From contig NC_071330.1 of NCBI RefSeq assembly GCF_010183535.1, positions 15,481,717 through 15,545,716 on the forward strand: 64,000 bases of DNA, in the 5' to 3' direction. The notes below the pieces were generated by a model. That model made no database searches and was not told the origin of the DNA. It saw only the letters and a program-made list of their open reading frames with translations. The stretch comes from Caenorhabditis remanei. Taxonomy: Eukaryota; Nematoda; Chromadorea; Rhabditida; Rhabditidae. The position numbers and the translations under genes are program-made. Each line of letters starts with the position of its first letter. Position 1 is the first letter of the stretch. This document shows, one piece after another, positions 1 through 12,520 of the stretch.

Positions 1-2266
1 AAATTGTGTGTGATGCTTAGCGGAAAAATATGAAAACTTTGAGACAAATGATGCCAATTTTCGGCGGGAAAATGAAAAATATTCTGTTTTGCACCGCGCA
101 AAATAAAAAAGATTCCGATGAAATCACATGTGTGCTTAGATGGTCAATAAACTAAGGTTCTGCCAAAAAATCCGATTTTTTACAACATAATTCATCAAAA
201 ACAGCGAAAAATCTCAAAAAAAATTCGAAAGCTATGATTTTTCAAAAAAAAAAAAAACTTCGAATATTTTCAAAATCTGAAAACCGCTGAAATTCGTGTA
301 GATCTGGAAACCAAGCTGGAAAACCTAAATATTCATATTCAGCGCGGTGAGAGCTTTCACATGAGTATAATCATGCCTAGGTTTGGAAAATTTGGAAAAT
401 TTCTGAAATTTGGGTCCCACCACGAAAATAGTGAAAAATTAAAATTTTCAAAATTATGTCATGATTATACTCATTTGAAAGGTCTTGTCACGTTGATTTT
501 GAAAATTCAAATTTTAGAGAGTTTGGAGCAAAACTGACAGAGATAGAGTAGGATTTGTGATTTTCAGATTTTCGAAATTTTTCGAAACTTTTCGAAAATC
601 TCTAACTTTTTGATTTTCCAATATTTTGAGCTGGTTTAAAATGAAAAGTATTTGGAAATGCATGAATTTTGCTAAAAAATGTTTTCAATCGGTTTTTGAC
701 TATATTCCATCGGTCCCCCTCTCATTCCAAAACTTTTCTTTGCAGTTTTCTGTTTTTTGGTCCCCCCTTTCATCCTCCCCCGCTCCTTCTGCATTTGTGT
801 CTATGTGTCAGTTTCAATATACTTGGTTCTCTTGGTTCTCCCATTTCCACAATTTCCCGTTTTCCAACTTTTTGTTGTCTGCTCTCTCAGTATCAATTCA
901 ATGGAGTTCATTTTGGAAGGAGCAAGAATTGGAAAAAAGAACGAAGAAAGTTTAGAGATGCAAACCTCTATCAGAAGTATTTTTCCAGAAAATTCCGAAA
1001 ATTCAGCTCATTTTGAGCCAAAAATCGACTGAAATGACTCAGAAATTAAAAAGTTACAGATTTTCGAAACTTTTCGAAAATCTTCAACTCACAAATTCTA
1101 CTGTATCTTTGTCAATTTTGCTCCAAACTTTTGGAAACTTAAATTTTCGAAATCTACGTGTTAATACCCTTTAAATGAATACAATCATGCCTAGTTTTGG
1201 AGCAGGTTGACTTTCAGCCTACTGTATGCGCCTTTAAAGTCGAAAAATATGAAATTTTCGTGTCGAGACCAAACATGGGCGTAGTTATACTCATTGGAAA
1301 GGTCTTGTTTTGCTGATTCTGAAAATACAACCTTCAGGTAGATCAGACGCATCTGGACCGAGTTACAGTAGGATATGTGATTTTCAGATTTTCGAAAAGT
1401 TTCGAAAATCTGTAACTTCCCAAATTTTTACTTAATATTTCTGATTTTTATGTCAAAATACTTCTCATCATTGTGGCTCCTCAAAAAAAAACAGTTTGAC
1501 TCATGCCTACAGTAACCAATTAGTTTAGTGGTGAGACCAAAATTTTTCATTTTTTTCAAAATTTCCAAAAGTAAGGCATGATTATACTCATTTGAAAGGT
1601 CACGGTTTGCTGATTCTAAAAATACAAGTTTCAGGTAGATCAAACGCATCTGGACCGAGTTACAGTAAGATTTGTGGTTTTCAGATTTTCAGATTTTCGA
1701 AAAGTTTCGAAAATCTGTAAATTTTCGGGTTTTAGAGATTTTTGACTGGTTTTTGATAAAAAATGCTCAGCATTTTTTGGATTTTTTGGCAAAAACAATT
1801 GCATTAGTTACAATCGTCCTTATATATTTTGATCCCAATAAATCCGGAACTGAAAATCTTCCCCCTTTCAAAATGACGTGATTTTCATAAAAAGTGCTCA
1901 TTGAGCACATCCTGTTGTCGGCGGCTCCCCCGAGCAAAACACGAGAATTTTCAGTCCCTTCAGTATTTTCTGGTCCCTCATGCAGAAGTCGTATAAGGCA
2001 AGAATCAAAAGTAGAAGCTCAGCAACAAAATTGAATTTGGATGACTTTTCAGTGAGCACACGACGGAGAGCAAGAAGTTTCTGAGCACATGATGCTCCGA
2101 TAGATTTCTCAATTCGATTTCAAGTGTGTAGGCACTTTGGATTTGATTTGAATTGACAACTTATGTAGAAACTTCCGCTCAAAAATCAGCTCCAAATCAA
2201 AAAAAAAATTTGGAAAAAATTTTTTTTTTGAAAATTTTTTTTTGAAATTTTCGCGCCCAAACTGAC
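1..2266. other. Repeat-filled non-coding stretch, probably intron of the GPCR gene
   Basis: I found no convincing exon here. The GPCR exon ending at 2267 ends at a splice donor on the minus strand, so its next exon must lie at lower coordinates; none is recognisable here, so this is probably intron running off the window. It holds several half-units of the dispersed GAGTATAATCATG family (near 364, 458, 1176, 1283 and 1577) with TTTCGAAA cores, plus A/T homopolymer tracts. A GAGCAC motif recurs near 1899, 2053 and 2083 without an evident gene. Confidence 0.5.
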
Positions 2267-3408
2267 CAACAAGTCCGCGACGGCCAGAGAGAATATCAGA
2301 TAGTACTGCGGTCGACCTCTTAAATCCCGTTCCATGATGATTGCCAGAATAACGAAAAGGTTACCGATGAAACAGGAGAGGATGAGGATTAGCAGCACGG
2401 AGGCCAGGATTACGGTCTGCAACAAACAAAAATTTAAGTTTTTCCAAAAAAATCCAACAAATTCTGAGCATTTTTCAGCAAAAACCAGGTGAAAATCTTT
2501 AAAAATGAAAAAGTTACAGACTTTCGAAATTTTTCGAAAATCTCGAAAGTCTGAAATCCTACTGTATCTCGCTCCAGATTCTTTCAATTCAAATGAAACT
2601 TATATTTTTTAAATCAGCAGAGTAAGACCTCTCAAATGAGTATAATCATGGGTATGTTTGAAAAATTTCGAAAAATCTGAAAAAATTGGTGTCACCACGA
2701 AACTAATGGGTTACTGTAGGCATGACTGGAGTAAAACTGTTTATTCTGAGAAGTCACAGTGATGAGAAGTATTATGACACCAAAATAAGAAAAATCGAGT
2801 GAAAGTTTGAGGAGTTATAGATTTTCGAAACTTTTCGAAAATCTGAAAATCTGGAAATCACAAATCCTACTGTATCTCGCTTCAGATGCGTCCGATACAG
2901 ATGAAACTTGTATTTTTAGAATCAGCAAAACAAGACCTTTCAAATGAGTATAATCATGCCTAGGTTTGGAAAATTTTGAAAAATTCTGAAATTTGGGTCC
3001 CACCACGAAAATAGTGAAAAATTAAAATACTCAAAAACATTTCATAATTATACTCGTTTGAACGGTTTTTTCACGCCGATTCTAAAAATACAAGTTTCAA
3101 AACATTTCGACTAAAACTGACAAAGATACAGTAGGATTTGTGGTTGGAAGATTTTCGAAAAGTTTCGAAAATCTGTAACTTTTCGAATTTTAAAATTTCT
3201 AGACTGATTTTTGCTGGAAAATGCTCAGAATTTGTTGAATGTTCAGGAAAAATAGTCTTACCTGCACCAACGGCCAATCGGCATCACTAAAAATCTCTGC
3301 ATGCGCCGGGAACTGATCCACCAGATGTGTGCCCCTCGCCACCGCCGACAACACCGTCGGTGGTGGCGCCGCGGTCGTGAAGTTGAGAAGCGTCTCGTCG
3401 ATCATCAT
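2267..3408 (-). CDS. Class A (rhodopsin-like) GPCR, N-terminus to TM2, partial
   Basis: Two exons join in phase on the minus strand. Exon 1 is 3408-3262 (49 codons from an ATG-ATG pair; donor GTAAGA). Exon 2 is 2416-2267 (50 codons; acceptor TTGTTGCAG, donor GTCAGT). Exon 1 encodes a hydrophilic extracellular N-terminus with an N-glycosylation site (NFT). Exon 2 encodes TM1 with the GN motif (CFIGNLFVILAI), the first cytoplasmic loop (MERDLRGRPQYYL), and the start of TM2 with the near-invariant SLAVADLL. These are rhodopsin-family hallmarks, and the TM2 sequence resembles biogenic-amine and peptide receptors. The remaining five helices are not in the window. The frame is open upstream of the chosen ATG to a poor acceptor (TTTAAAAG) near 3440, so the true start may be further upstream. 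Ligand cannot be assigned. Confidence 0.75.
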
Positions 3409-3759
3409 CCGGATGACACGAGCCTCATCACGACGCGTCTTTTAAAAAAGAAATGAAATGTAAATGGTGGAAATCGAAGCAATTGGAAGAAGGAATTAGA
3501 AAAAAGAGAAGCGGCGGCGGCGGAGGGGGGGGGGGGGAAATCCAATAAGAGAAGAAACAGCAGAAGGCGTGTATGTATGTGTATGCATTTGTGTCAAATG
3601 TAAATAAACGGCGGAGGACTAAGAAGATGTTGAGGACAAGGGAGGAGCAGAATAATGTTCGGCGGTTTAAGTGGTTTAAGGGGAATCGGGATGAAGGGGT
3701 CAGAATAGGGTACTGTGGAAATGTTTTTTGAAATGATAAAGTTGTACGGTACGGTAAGG
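3409..3759. other. Non-coding, upstream of GPCR exon, with G-rich tract
   Basis: No gene is supported. A GGC/GGA-rich run passes into a G homopolymer of about 13 bases around 3510-3537. An open minus-strand frame across this region is low-complexity and shows no recognisable domain. Confidence 0.5.
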
Positions 3760-4214
3760 TACAGTACCGCTCAAAAGTATTTTGAGTTTTGGTTTTTTCA
3801 GTTGAAATGGTCCGACTTTGAGAGTGTGTCATGGTAATACTTATTGTCGCATCAAGTAGATTTTGATGGATCATACAGATCAAAGGTAGAACTTCATTTT
3901 TGTAGTTGACAACTTTTTTGTACGGACACTCCCTAGCAAGTTACATCTCGTTGAAGTAATTACTCCCTCAAATCGACCAATTACAGTGCAAAATAGTGCA
4001 ATTTTTGAGCTGTCGTCTTAACATGACCATAACTCTCTAAGGAGTTCTCGTACAAAAAAGTTGTCAACTGCAAAAATGGTACTCTACTTTTGATCTGTGT
4101 GATCTATTAAAAACCTACTAGGTGTGACAATCAGAATCACCATGACACACTCTCCAAGTTGGGCAATTTCAACTGAAAACGGTTCAAGTTCATATCCTAT
4201 TGAGCGGTACTGTA
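3760..4214. mobile_element. Tc1/mariner-type MITE, about 455 bp
   Basis: The left end reads TACAGTACCGCTCAAAAGTA and the right end is its inverted counterpart ending TTGAGCGGTACTGTA. Both ends carry TA, as expected for Tc1/mariner target duplication. The start closely resembles Tc1 inverted termini (TACAGTGC..CCAAAA). The arms extend inward with imperfect complementarity: GACAACTTTTTTGTACG near 3908 faces GTACAAAAAAGTTGTC near 4050, and GTGTGTCATGG near 3824 faces CCATGACACACT near 4140. No transposase reading frame is present, so it is non-autonomous. Confidence 0.8.
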
Positions 4215-5700
4215 TATATATATATGGTTAAGCGTTTTTATATAGAGTTCCGAATCGGCAAATACATAGTATACGCAAAAATGACACATATAGAACGGTG
4301 CGGCGGCCTATACTTGGTCGATTGAAAAAGCGTAACCATAGGAAAAGTTTGACGCCCTAACTCGGTTCACAGAAGGATTTAGCAGAATTTTATTCTAGAT
4401 TCGGAATCTACGGATTCGAAAATGTCAGGGGATAAATTATTGAGTTTGTTCAAACAAAGAGACTTCAAGGACTTTCGTTAATTCCAGTGATTCTGAGTAT
4501 CTGATTTCAAAACTGGCCCAACATAAAAACACGGCGATATACAACGATTTGAATCAGATAACCAAAAAGCACCCGGATGATTCACAAAATCCCTCGATGA
4601 TCTTATTTTATATGAGATTATGGGTTAACATTTGTTTATGGAGATGTTTATGTCATGGTGGTCGTCGTCAGAAATGGTTTATCTCAAAGGAAGATATGAT
4701 TAGGTCATATGACAAGTATGATTTATATGATAGTCATGATTTCAAAAATTATATCAAATTTCGGTTTTTTACAAAGTTTCAAGGTTTCAAGAAGCCAACT
4801 AAGGGAACTGAAAAAAACCCTGAATTTTCTGAGAGTATTTATAAGTATTTTGTGCTGAGTTAAGTTAACTGTAGAATTGAATTTTGCTCTGTACTTATGG
4901 ATAAGAAATATATCAACTTTTTGCTAGTGAAAAAAAAACTGATGATCGTTTGGCCGCTGATAAGTCACAACCGTTTTGGGACCGCCCGATTGGAAATTCT
5001 TCCAAAATTAATTACTTAAAATCCTGCGTGACCACTCCTACCAATGGGAAAAAATAAAAACTCAAATGACCATTTTTAGACTATTTTTCACAACCAGGGC
5101 TCTAGACTTCCCGGGAATAAATAATGAATAATAATGATAAATATATATGTACCTTTTTGAAATTTGGACAAGATTATAAATTCAAGCAGTTACATATAGC
5201 TAAGTACATCTAGCAAACTCTAATCTTTAGCCTAAAAGAAGCCATCAGATAAGAATACACTCTATTTAAGACCTGAGAGCAACATCAAAAAAAGAATGAA
5301 AAAAAATAAGAAGACATTCAAGACGTCCCCCCCTAGTGCAAAATGTGTGTATATAAGTATATATGAGTGTTGTTTTACACTTCTACGGATAAGAAGGACG
5401 TCTCTCTTCTCACAAGAGGAGGAGCTGAAGGGAGAGCAGGAAGTGGGAGGAGCAAGAGAAGAAGACGTTAGGAAAGACGAAATGACGATGGGTTCGGATT
5501 AAGGGCAGCAGCGAAATGCTGTGAAATCCGGAATCCTGTTAGCAAAATGGAAAATCGAAAACCAAAAATGCGAAGACATTTTTATTTCAATTTGGGGGAT
5601 TACTTAGATACAGTACTCCCCAAATCTTGTTAAGTGGGAAGGAAACGATAAAACACAAAAAACACAAGAAAAAAATTTAGTGAGTTTAGTGGTTTTAAGA
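4215..5700. other. Non-coding stretch, nothing recognisable
   Basis: AT-rich DNA with a short TA microsatellite near 4214 and many short spurious frames. I see no spliced coding pattern and no RNA gene. Confidence 0.4.
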
Positions 5701-5724
5701 AAATTGGAGATTTTATGTGGAAAC

Positions 5725-6512
5725 TCAAAAAATTACAGATTTTCGAAAATTATCACATCCTAAAACCTACTGTATCTCGTTTAGTTGTGTTCCAAACATT
5801 CTGGAACTTAAATTTTCAAAATCAGCCTGTTCAGGCCGTTAAAATGAGTATAATCATGCCCTATTTCGAAAATTTTGGATTTTAGACATACCAGGGGGCT
5901 GGAAAGGGTACTATAGCAAGTTTGATACAGCCCCAAGTGTTTTTATCAACTTCAACAAGTAATTTAACGCATTTTAAGCCAAAACTCATAAAAGTGGAGT
6001 AAAAACTCAAAAAGTTACAGATTTTCGAAACTTTTCGAAAATCTGAAAATTGTCAAACTATAAAACCTCCTGTATCTCAGTTCAAATGCGTCCGATTTTT
6101 ATGAAACTTGTATTTTAAGAATCAGCATAACGAGACCTTTTAAATGAGTATAATCATGTCTTACTTTAGAAAATGTCGATTTTTGACACCCTCGGGGGAC
6201 CGTTTTCTGAAATTTTCAAAAGTATGTCATGATTATACTCATTTGAACCGTCTTGACACCCTAAATTCAAAAATGTAGGTTTCATCGGGATTGAACAAAA
6301 TCTAACCGAGTTACGGTAGCTTTAGTGGGGAGGTCAGAACCTAGAAATTTGAAATTTTCAGAATATAGGCATGATTACACTCATTTTAACGGCCCTAACA
6401 CGCTGATTCTAAAAATTTAAGTTTTAGAAAGTTTGGAACACAACAAACCGAGATACAGTAGGATTTGTGACGAGATGATTTTCGAAAAGTTTCGAAAATC
6501 TGTAACCTGTTG
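5725..6512. repeat. Dispersed palindromic repeat units (GTATAATCATG family)
   Basis: Half-units in both orientations: GAGTATAATCATG near 5846 and 6145, and CATGATTATACTC near 6228 and 6369 (the last degenerate). They are bordered by TTTCGAAACTTTTCGAAAA-like cores at 5737, 6022 and 6480. Between core and motif sits a conserved phrase: a CTACTGTATCTCG segment, then a GAAACTT..TTTTAGAATCAGC segment. Confidence 0.8.
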
Positions 6513-7020
6513 AGTTTTAAAGAGAATTGGATGGTTTTTGGCTTAAAATGTGCACAATCTCAACAATTATATATGAAAAAAATTTAAGCCCTATATCTGA
6601 TAAGGAAGTGAAATAAAAACTGGTCAAAGATTTTAGTGCCCCCCCCCCCCCCCCGGTTAAGTGTCTATATGTACTCAGGAAATATAGCTCAACATTTCCG
6701 GCGGGGCCCATCCCTCTCGTGTCTCCAAACCATGTGAAAAGAAGTAAAAGTGAGACTTCACACATTAATTCCAAAAAGTTCAAGTTTGCTCAGCACAGGG
6801 GGGACCGGGCGGCTCACACGTTGTTTGACATGCCCGCGGGCTAAAAAAACGTAGTGGGGGGAGGACCTTTGAGATTATGTGTATGTATGTGATGTGTGTG
6901 CAAGTAGGATAGGAAAATGTGTAATTTTGAGAAAATGAAGGAAAAGAAGACGAAAAAATTTGGGATGGGAAAGTTAGGGGGGCTCGATTTTTTTTAAAGG
7001 GAATTTTTGTAGTTGACTAA
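6513..7020. other. Non-coding stretch with a C homopolymer
   Basis: A run of about 15 C occurs near 6639. No supported gene. An open minus-strand frame crosses the homopolymer and is judged spurious. Confidence 0.4.
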
Positions 7021-7024
7021 CTAG

Positions 7025-7290
7025 GGAAGGCCCTCGACTCGGTGTCTGGAGTTATGGGACGTGACCTATATTGTTGGAAAGCTGAGAAAACGCTGATTCC
7101 AAATATCTATTCCGTTTTTGCCCTCGAGGCCTGGTATTCGAGAAAAATGAGGTCAAAGTTTTAAAAGTTTTGACCCCTGTCTGAAAGGGACCTCGTTTTT
7201 CTCGAAGACTAGACCTCGAGGGCAAAAACTGAATATATATTTGGAATCAGCGTTTTCGCAGCTTTCCAATGATCCATCACTTTATGACTT
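7025..7290. repeat. Foldback repeat, about 265 bp
   Basis: Inverted arms face each other. The left arm runs AAAGCTGAGAAAACGCTGAT, then a ..TTTTTGCCCTCGAGG.. segment and CGAGAAAAATGAGGTC. The right arm is its reverse complement, from GACCTCGTTTTTCTCGA near 7190 to the AGCTTTCC segment near 7265. There is no coding potential. A third, single-arm copy lies at about 7695-7835. Confidence 0.75.
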
Positions 7291-7523
7291 TTCCTAGGTA
7301 GCCTTCAATACTTATAAATATACCGAACATTCTTAAACATCATCTTACGTTACAGTAAGACTTCCCGTTTCCTAATTTACAGTAAACTCGTCGATCCTTG
7401 CTATCCAATTGTGAACCAAAAAATTCAGCATTTTCAGACATTTTAAAGCTTTTTTACAGTGTTTTATTGTTTACAGTGACATTTCGAAAATTAACCTCAA
7501 ATCTCGAACATTGCTAAATATCA

Positions 7524-7590
7524 TACAGTACCGCTCAGAAGTATATCAAGTTTTGGTTTAAAACTTAATACACTTTTGAGCGGTACTGTA
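7524..7590. mobile_element. 67-bp minimal Tc1-like MITE
   Basis: It starts TACAGTACCGCTCAGAAGTA and ends with the inverted counterpart CTTTTGAGCGGTACTGTA, with TA at both ends. It shares its termini with the 455-bp element at 3760-4214 but has almost no internal sequence. Probably an internal deletion product. Confidence 0.7.
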
Positions 7591-7694
7591 CCTTACCGTA
7601 GAACTCAATCCTACCGTACAACTTTATCATTTCAAAAAACATTTCTACAACACCCTAGAGTAACCGCTTCATCCCGATAAAAAAAATTACTTGC

Positions 7695-7835
7695 CAGGGG
7701 CCAAAACTTTGACCTCGTTTTTCTCGAATACCAGACCTCGAGGGCAAAAACTGAATATATATTTGGAATCAGCATTTTCTCAGCTTTCCTATGATATAGG
7801 ACACGTCTCATAACTCCAGACCAGCTTTGATTTAC
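7695..7835. repeat. Single-arm copy of the 7.0-kb foldback repeat
   Basis: The sequence CTCGTTTTTCTCGAATACCA followed by GACCTCGAGGGCAAAAACTG repeats the right arm of the foldback at 7025-7290 and continues through the AGCTTTCC segment into the CATAACTCCAGA segment seen inverted near 7050. Confidence 0.7.
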
Positions 7836-8159
7836 ACAGTCATATAACATGGCCATAGTTAAAAAAAAACAGTTTATTTTTTGAATTTTTAAATATTTTT
7901 AACTTAAAACTGTAGTCCATATAGTTCATATTCCTAGAAATTAAGTCTAGACAGTAGTGTTCACTAATAAACATAGTCATGATAAACAAAACAATTCTGA
8001 AAATTGTCAAGTGAGACGGCGGACGGAAATTGTAGCAATAACACTACGAGTTCAAGACAAGAAGTGCTGTAATCGGACAACAATGAATATTTGATCTTTT
8101 TTAAAATTTAGAAAAAAAAACGAATTTTATGCTAAAAACCATAAAATACAACTGGTAAT

Positions 8160-8700
8160 TCAAACAGTTAAAGATTTTCGAAACTTTTTGGAAATCATCT
8201 TATCACAAATCCTACTGTATCTCAGTCCAGATGCGTCCGATTCAGATGAAACTTAAATTTTTAGAATCAGCACTACGAGACCTTTTAAATGAGTATAATC
8301 ACGACACTCTTTGGAAAACTTCCATTTTTGAGACCCTCAGGGGACCGTTTTCTGAAATTTTCAAAAGTATGTCATGATTATACTCATTCGAACCGTTTTG
8401 ACACCCTGAATTCAAAAATGTAGGTTTCATTGAAATTGAACAAAGTCTCACCGAGTTACGGTAGTTTTAGTGGGGGAGGTTAGAGCCCGAGAAATCAGCC
8501 ACAGGTCAAATATCTAAATTTTCAGAGTATAGGCATGATTACACTCGTTTGAACGGCCTTAACACGCTGATTCTAAAAATTTAAGTTTTAGGAAGTTTAG
8601 AACACAACAAACCGAGATACATTAGGATTTGTGGATTATGGATATTCGCAAATTTTCGAAAATCTGCAACTTTTCGAGTTTTTTATGGAATTTTATGGTT
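8160..8700. repeat. Dispersed palindromic repeat unit, near-complete copy
   Basis: Reads TTTCGAAACTTTT core (8174), TACTGTATCTC, GAGTATAATCACG (8290), CATGATTATACTC (8374), a CATGATTACACTC variant (8537), GAGATACATTAGG, then a TTTTCGAAAAT core (8654). It is one of the clearest copies in which both half-units and both cores can be read together. Confidence 0.8.
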
Positions 8701-9430
8701 TTTGGCTCAAAATGTGCACCATAGCCAATATTATTTGTGAAAAAAAAATAGTGGGTCCTATAGGCGGGACCCAAAACACCCCAACCTCTTATATAGTAAA
8801 AGCCTAAAGTGTTTCCAATAACTTTTTAAATTCTTAATAATTCTCAAAAACGTCTAACCCATAGATCTCTGTGAGGGAAATAAGTTCTTGAAATTCTCCT
8901 AGTGTTTATTATTATTATTCCGTCCCCCTTTTTATCTACACTCCCACCAGAAAAAAACGGAAGAAAAAGGAAAGAATAACAAGCAATTTGAAGTTTCCCT
9001 TCATCTCTTGTGTCCCCTACTATTGTACATACAAATGCATAGAAAAAAATAGAAGAAAAGGGGGAAAAAACATAACAGATTTTTTTTCTTGACTACTACT
9101 CGGTGGGAAAAGGAAAGAATATTATAACAATAGGCAGAGAATGTTCGGGAAATAAGTTTTTTTTTTGCAAAAAAAATGAAATAAAATGTTTGAAGTGATG
9201 AGAGAGACGTCCCTACGTCAACTACTAACTAATTCATTGGCTCTAAAAGTGGTCAGAAATAAGGGAGCAGGGGATAAAAGGTACATTTTATGAATTTCCG
9301 ACGGGCGGTCGATTTATGGGTTCTTAGGGATGGGAGCAATGGGTTCAGGGCGCTAAAAAGTTTGAGGCGGAAATTTATGGTTTTCGTGGTGGGACCCATT
9401 CTTCATAAACAGAAATCATTTCACACTTAG
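8700..9430. other. Non-coding stretch
   Basis: A/G-rich and T-rich tracts only. No exon-like open frame with splice sites was recognised. Confidence 0.4.
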
Positions 9431-9479
9431 AACATTTTTGTGCTTATTTTAAGCCAAAAACCATAAAATTCTAGTGGAA

Positions 9480-10230
9480 ACTCAAATAGTTACAGATTTT
9501 CGAAACTTTTCGACCGTATCTCGGTTAGTTGTGTTCCAAATTTCGTGATAATTAAATTTTTAGAATCAGCGTGTTAGCGCCGTTAAAATGAGTATAATCA
9601 TGCCTGTATTCTGTAATTTTCGAATTTTGAGGTTCTGACCTCCCAACTAAAACTACCGTAACTCGGTCAGACTTTGTTCAATCCCGATGAAACCTACATT
9701 TTTGCATTCAGGGCGTCAAGACGGTTCGAATGAGTATAATCATGACATACTTTTGAAAATTTCAGAAAATGGTCCCCCGAAGATATCAAAAATCGAATTT
9801 ATCTAAAGTGGGTCGTGTTTATACTCATTTAAAAGATTTCGTTGAGCTAATTCTAAAAATGCAAGTTTCATCAAAATCAGATGCATCTGGACTGAGATAC
9901 GGTAGGGTTTGTGATAGGATGGTTTTCGAAAAGTTTCGAAAATCAGTAACTTTTTGAGTTTTTATTAGAATCTTATGGTTTTAAGCTTAAAATAAGCGCA
10001 ATAACATGGTCTAATTGTATAAAATTGTGCCAGGTAATTTCAGCACCTGGAAAACTACAGTACCATTATTTAAAGGCGCATAGGCATGGACCACGGAAAT
10101 TTCAAAATTGTCGGAGTCTAGTCATAATTATACTCATTTAAAAGGTCTCAGCTTGCTGATTTCAAAAATATTAATTTTATTTCGTTCAGGTCAAATCTGG
10201 ACGAGATACAGTAAAAAAATTTCTTACTGT
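9480..10230. repeat. Dispersed palindromic repeat units
   Basis: GAGTATAATCATG near 9590 and 9733, with inverted half-units near 9818 and 10126, again bracketed by TTTCGAAA cores (9496, 9925). A short open frame inside (9769-9957) is repeat-derived and not a gene. Confidence 0.75.
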
Positions 10231-10790
10231 TTTGAGTTTTCAGAGCGTATATGAAAAATTTATATTATAAATTTATTCAAAATATGTTTTCTATATAAAT
10301 TACCAAGTTTAGGTAAAAAATGGAAATAATTCAAACGGACGGAATATGAAAAATTTCGAAAAAAAAAGTCTCACATCACTTTTTTTCGCTTAAATAACAA
10401 AATTCCAAAAGTTCACCATTTGAACCCATATACTCATTTTTCTCATTTCCAAGCTATTGCCCCCTTTTTAAAACTCCTAAGAACTCATTGACCAACACAT
10501 AGGCTACATATTTGCCGGCATGTCATTCCGGTTGATGAGATCCATAACATGAACATTTTCGTTTTTTTTTCGTATTTTTTGGAGGAGGAGTTCGGGAGAC
10601 ATCATCTTTGATTTCTGAATTTTATCGTGATGAAAAGCCGAAAAAAGTTGAAAATGACTTGCAAAGGTTAATATGATTAACTTTACACAAAAAAAGATTG
10701 GCGGTAGGTGGAACCGAACTACAGCTACTCTTTCATTTTATTCTAATGTTTAGTGAATATTTAAAAATTCCACGAATTTTAAGCTTAAAT
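10230..10790. other. Non-coding stretch
   Basis: AT-rich with homopolymers; nothing recognisable. Confidence 0.4.
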
Positions 10791-10855
10791 TCATAAAAAT
10801 CGGTAAAAAAATTCGAAAAGTCACAGATTTTCGAAACTTTTTGACACTTTTCGAA

Positions 10856-12520
10856 AATCACTAAATCTACCATACCCCACTCAGATTCGTGTCAAGACCC
10901 ATGAAACTTATATTTTCAAAATCAGCGCGTCAAGACGGTTCAGAAAAGTATAATCATGCCCAGATTTGAAAATTTAAGAAAAATGGGTCAAAACTTTTCA
11001 AAAATCTGAAAACCACAAAATCTGGTGTAACTTGGTCAATTTTCATCCAAATTTTGTGAAAATACTATTTTTGAAACAAGCGTGTCAAGACCTTTAAAAT
11101 GAGTGTAATCATGTCTAGGTTCTGAAAATATCGAAAAATAGTCCCTGTCAGGGTCCAAAATCAAAATTTTCAGAATATAGGCATGATTATACTTTTTTGA
11201 ACCGTCCAAGCGCGCTGATTCAGAATATATAATTTTTATAAATCTTGACGCAAATAGAGCTGAGTTACTGTAGATTTAGTAATTTCCAGAATTTCGAAAA
11301 TTTTCGAAAATCTGTAACTTTTTGAGTTCTCAACCGATTCTCATGGTTCATAGCTCAAAATGACCGGAATTACGTTAACTAACTAGGGAAAATAAAAAAA
11401 GTCCCAAAATATTCGGTGAGCTCCGTGGTGCAGTGGGTATGGAGTCATACCGGTAGTTTAGCATACCCGCCAAACTTTTTTGCTTCTTTTAAAAGGGCGA
11501 ACTTTTTCATTTAGAGACTTCGACTAGACACCGGATAAGCCAAAGACACCCAGATGGGGTCTCTGAAAAAGAAGAGAAAAGTTTGACCTATTCTCTGCTA
11601 GGGACTGACCGGAATTTCACGAGGAAGGGGGAGGGGGGGGGGGGGGGGGACAGGAAGTCGTTAGACTATTACCCCGGGAGCTTTTTGTGACTTTTTTGTT
11701 CAAAAAACTAGAGAATTTTACTTCAAAAAGTAGAGGAAATAAACATTTGAGGAGCAAAAAAAATTCATCGAAAAATGTTTTTTTTTGAGAAAAAAAATCC
11801 TTATCCCCTGTGCTCATCGGATATAAATTGCGGCTCTAGTGAAATGTGCTTTTTCCGTTTTACACACCCTAAGGGGATGTTGCATCGCGAAAAAAAAAGA
11901 AGACGTGTGAAATTACGAAATTACACCGGGGAAAGGGGGCGGGGCTTTATATAGAAGGGCGGCGCCAGAATAGAAATAATAAATGAATTTGAGACATCAC
12001 AATTCTATTGTTTTGAATAAAAAGAGTGGGCACGGAGAATTTTTAAAAATTGGGGAAAAAAAGTTTTTGGAAAAAAAAAGTTTTTGGAAAAAAAAATTTC
12101 CAAAAATTTCACAAGATAGAAAAACAGGAAAAACAGTTTTTCTAGTTAGTTAAAGTGATTCCGGTCATTTTAAGCTATGAACCATGAGCGTCGGTTGAGA
12201 ACTTGAAAAGCTACTGATTTTCGAAACTTTTCGAAATTCTGGAAATCACTAAATCTACAGTAACTTAGCTATATTTGCGTCAAGACCCATGAAACTTACA
12301 TTTTTAAAATCAACAGGTCAAGACGGTTCAGAAAAGTATAATCATGCCTATATTCTGAAAATGTTAGTAATTGACCCTTTTCTGGACCCATTTTTCTTAA
12401 ATTTTCAAATCTGGGCATGATTATACTTTTCTGAACCGCCTTGACGCGCTGATTCTAAAAATACAAGTTTCATGGGGTTTGACACGAATCTGAGTGGGAT
12501 ACTGCAGATTTAGTGATTTC
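10856..12520. repeat. Large inverted repeat built from the dispersed family
   Basis: The segment 10856-11395 is largely the reverse complement of 12133-12520. Shared landmarks include CCCACTCAGATTCGTGTCAA, AAAGTATAATCATGCCCAG, GGTTCATAGCTCAAAATGAC and GTTAACTAACTAG. The left arm holds an extra half-unit (about 11010-11160) that the right arm lacks. Between the arms is unique DNA with a poly-G run (about 11627-11649). A stretch near 11418-11470 (CTCCGTGGTGCAGTGGGTAT) resembles a tRNA A-box region but has no matching B box. Confidence 0.65.

Noticed and set aside
3428..3883. 151-codon minus-strand frame
   Set aside because: Crosses a G/C homopolymer and a MITE end; no domain.
11418..11470. Another tRNA-like unit
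   Set aside because: An A-box-like GTGGTGCAGTGGG is present but no B box follows at the right distance.
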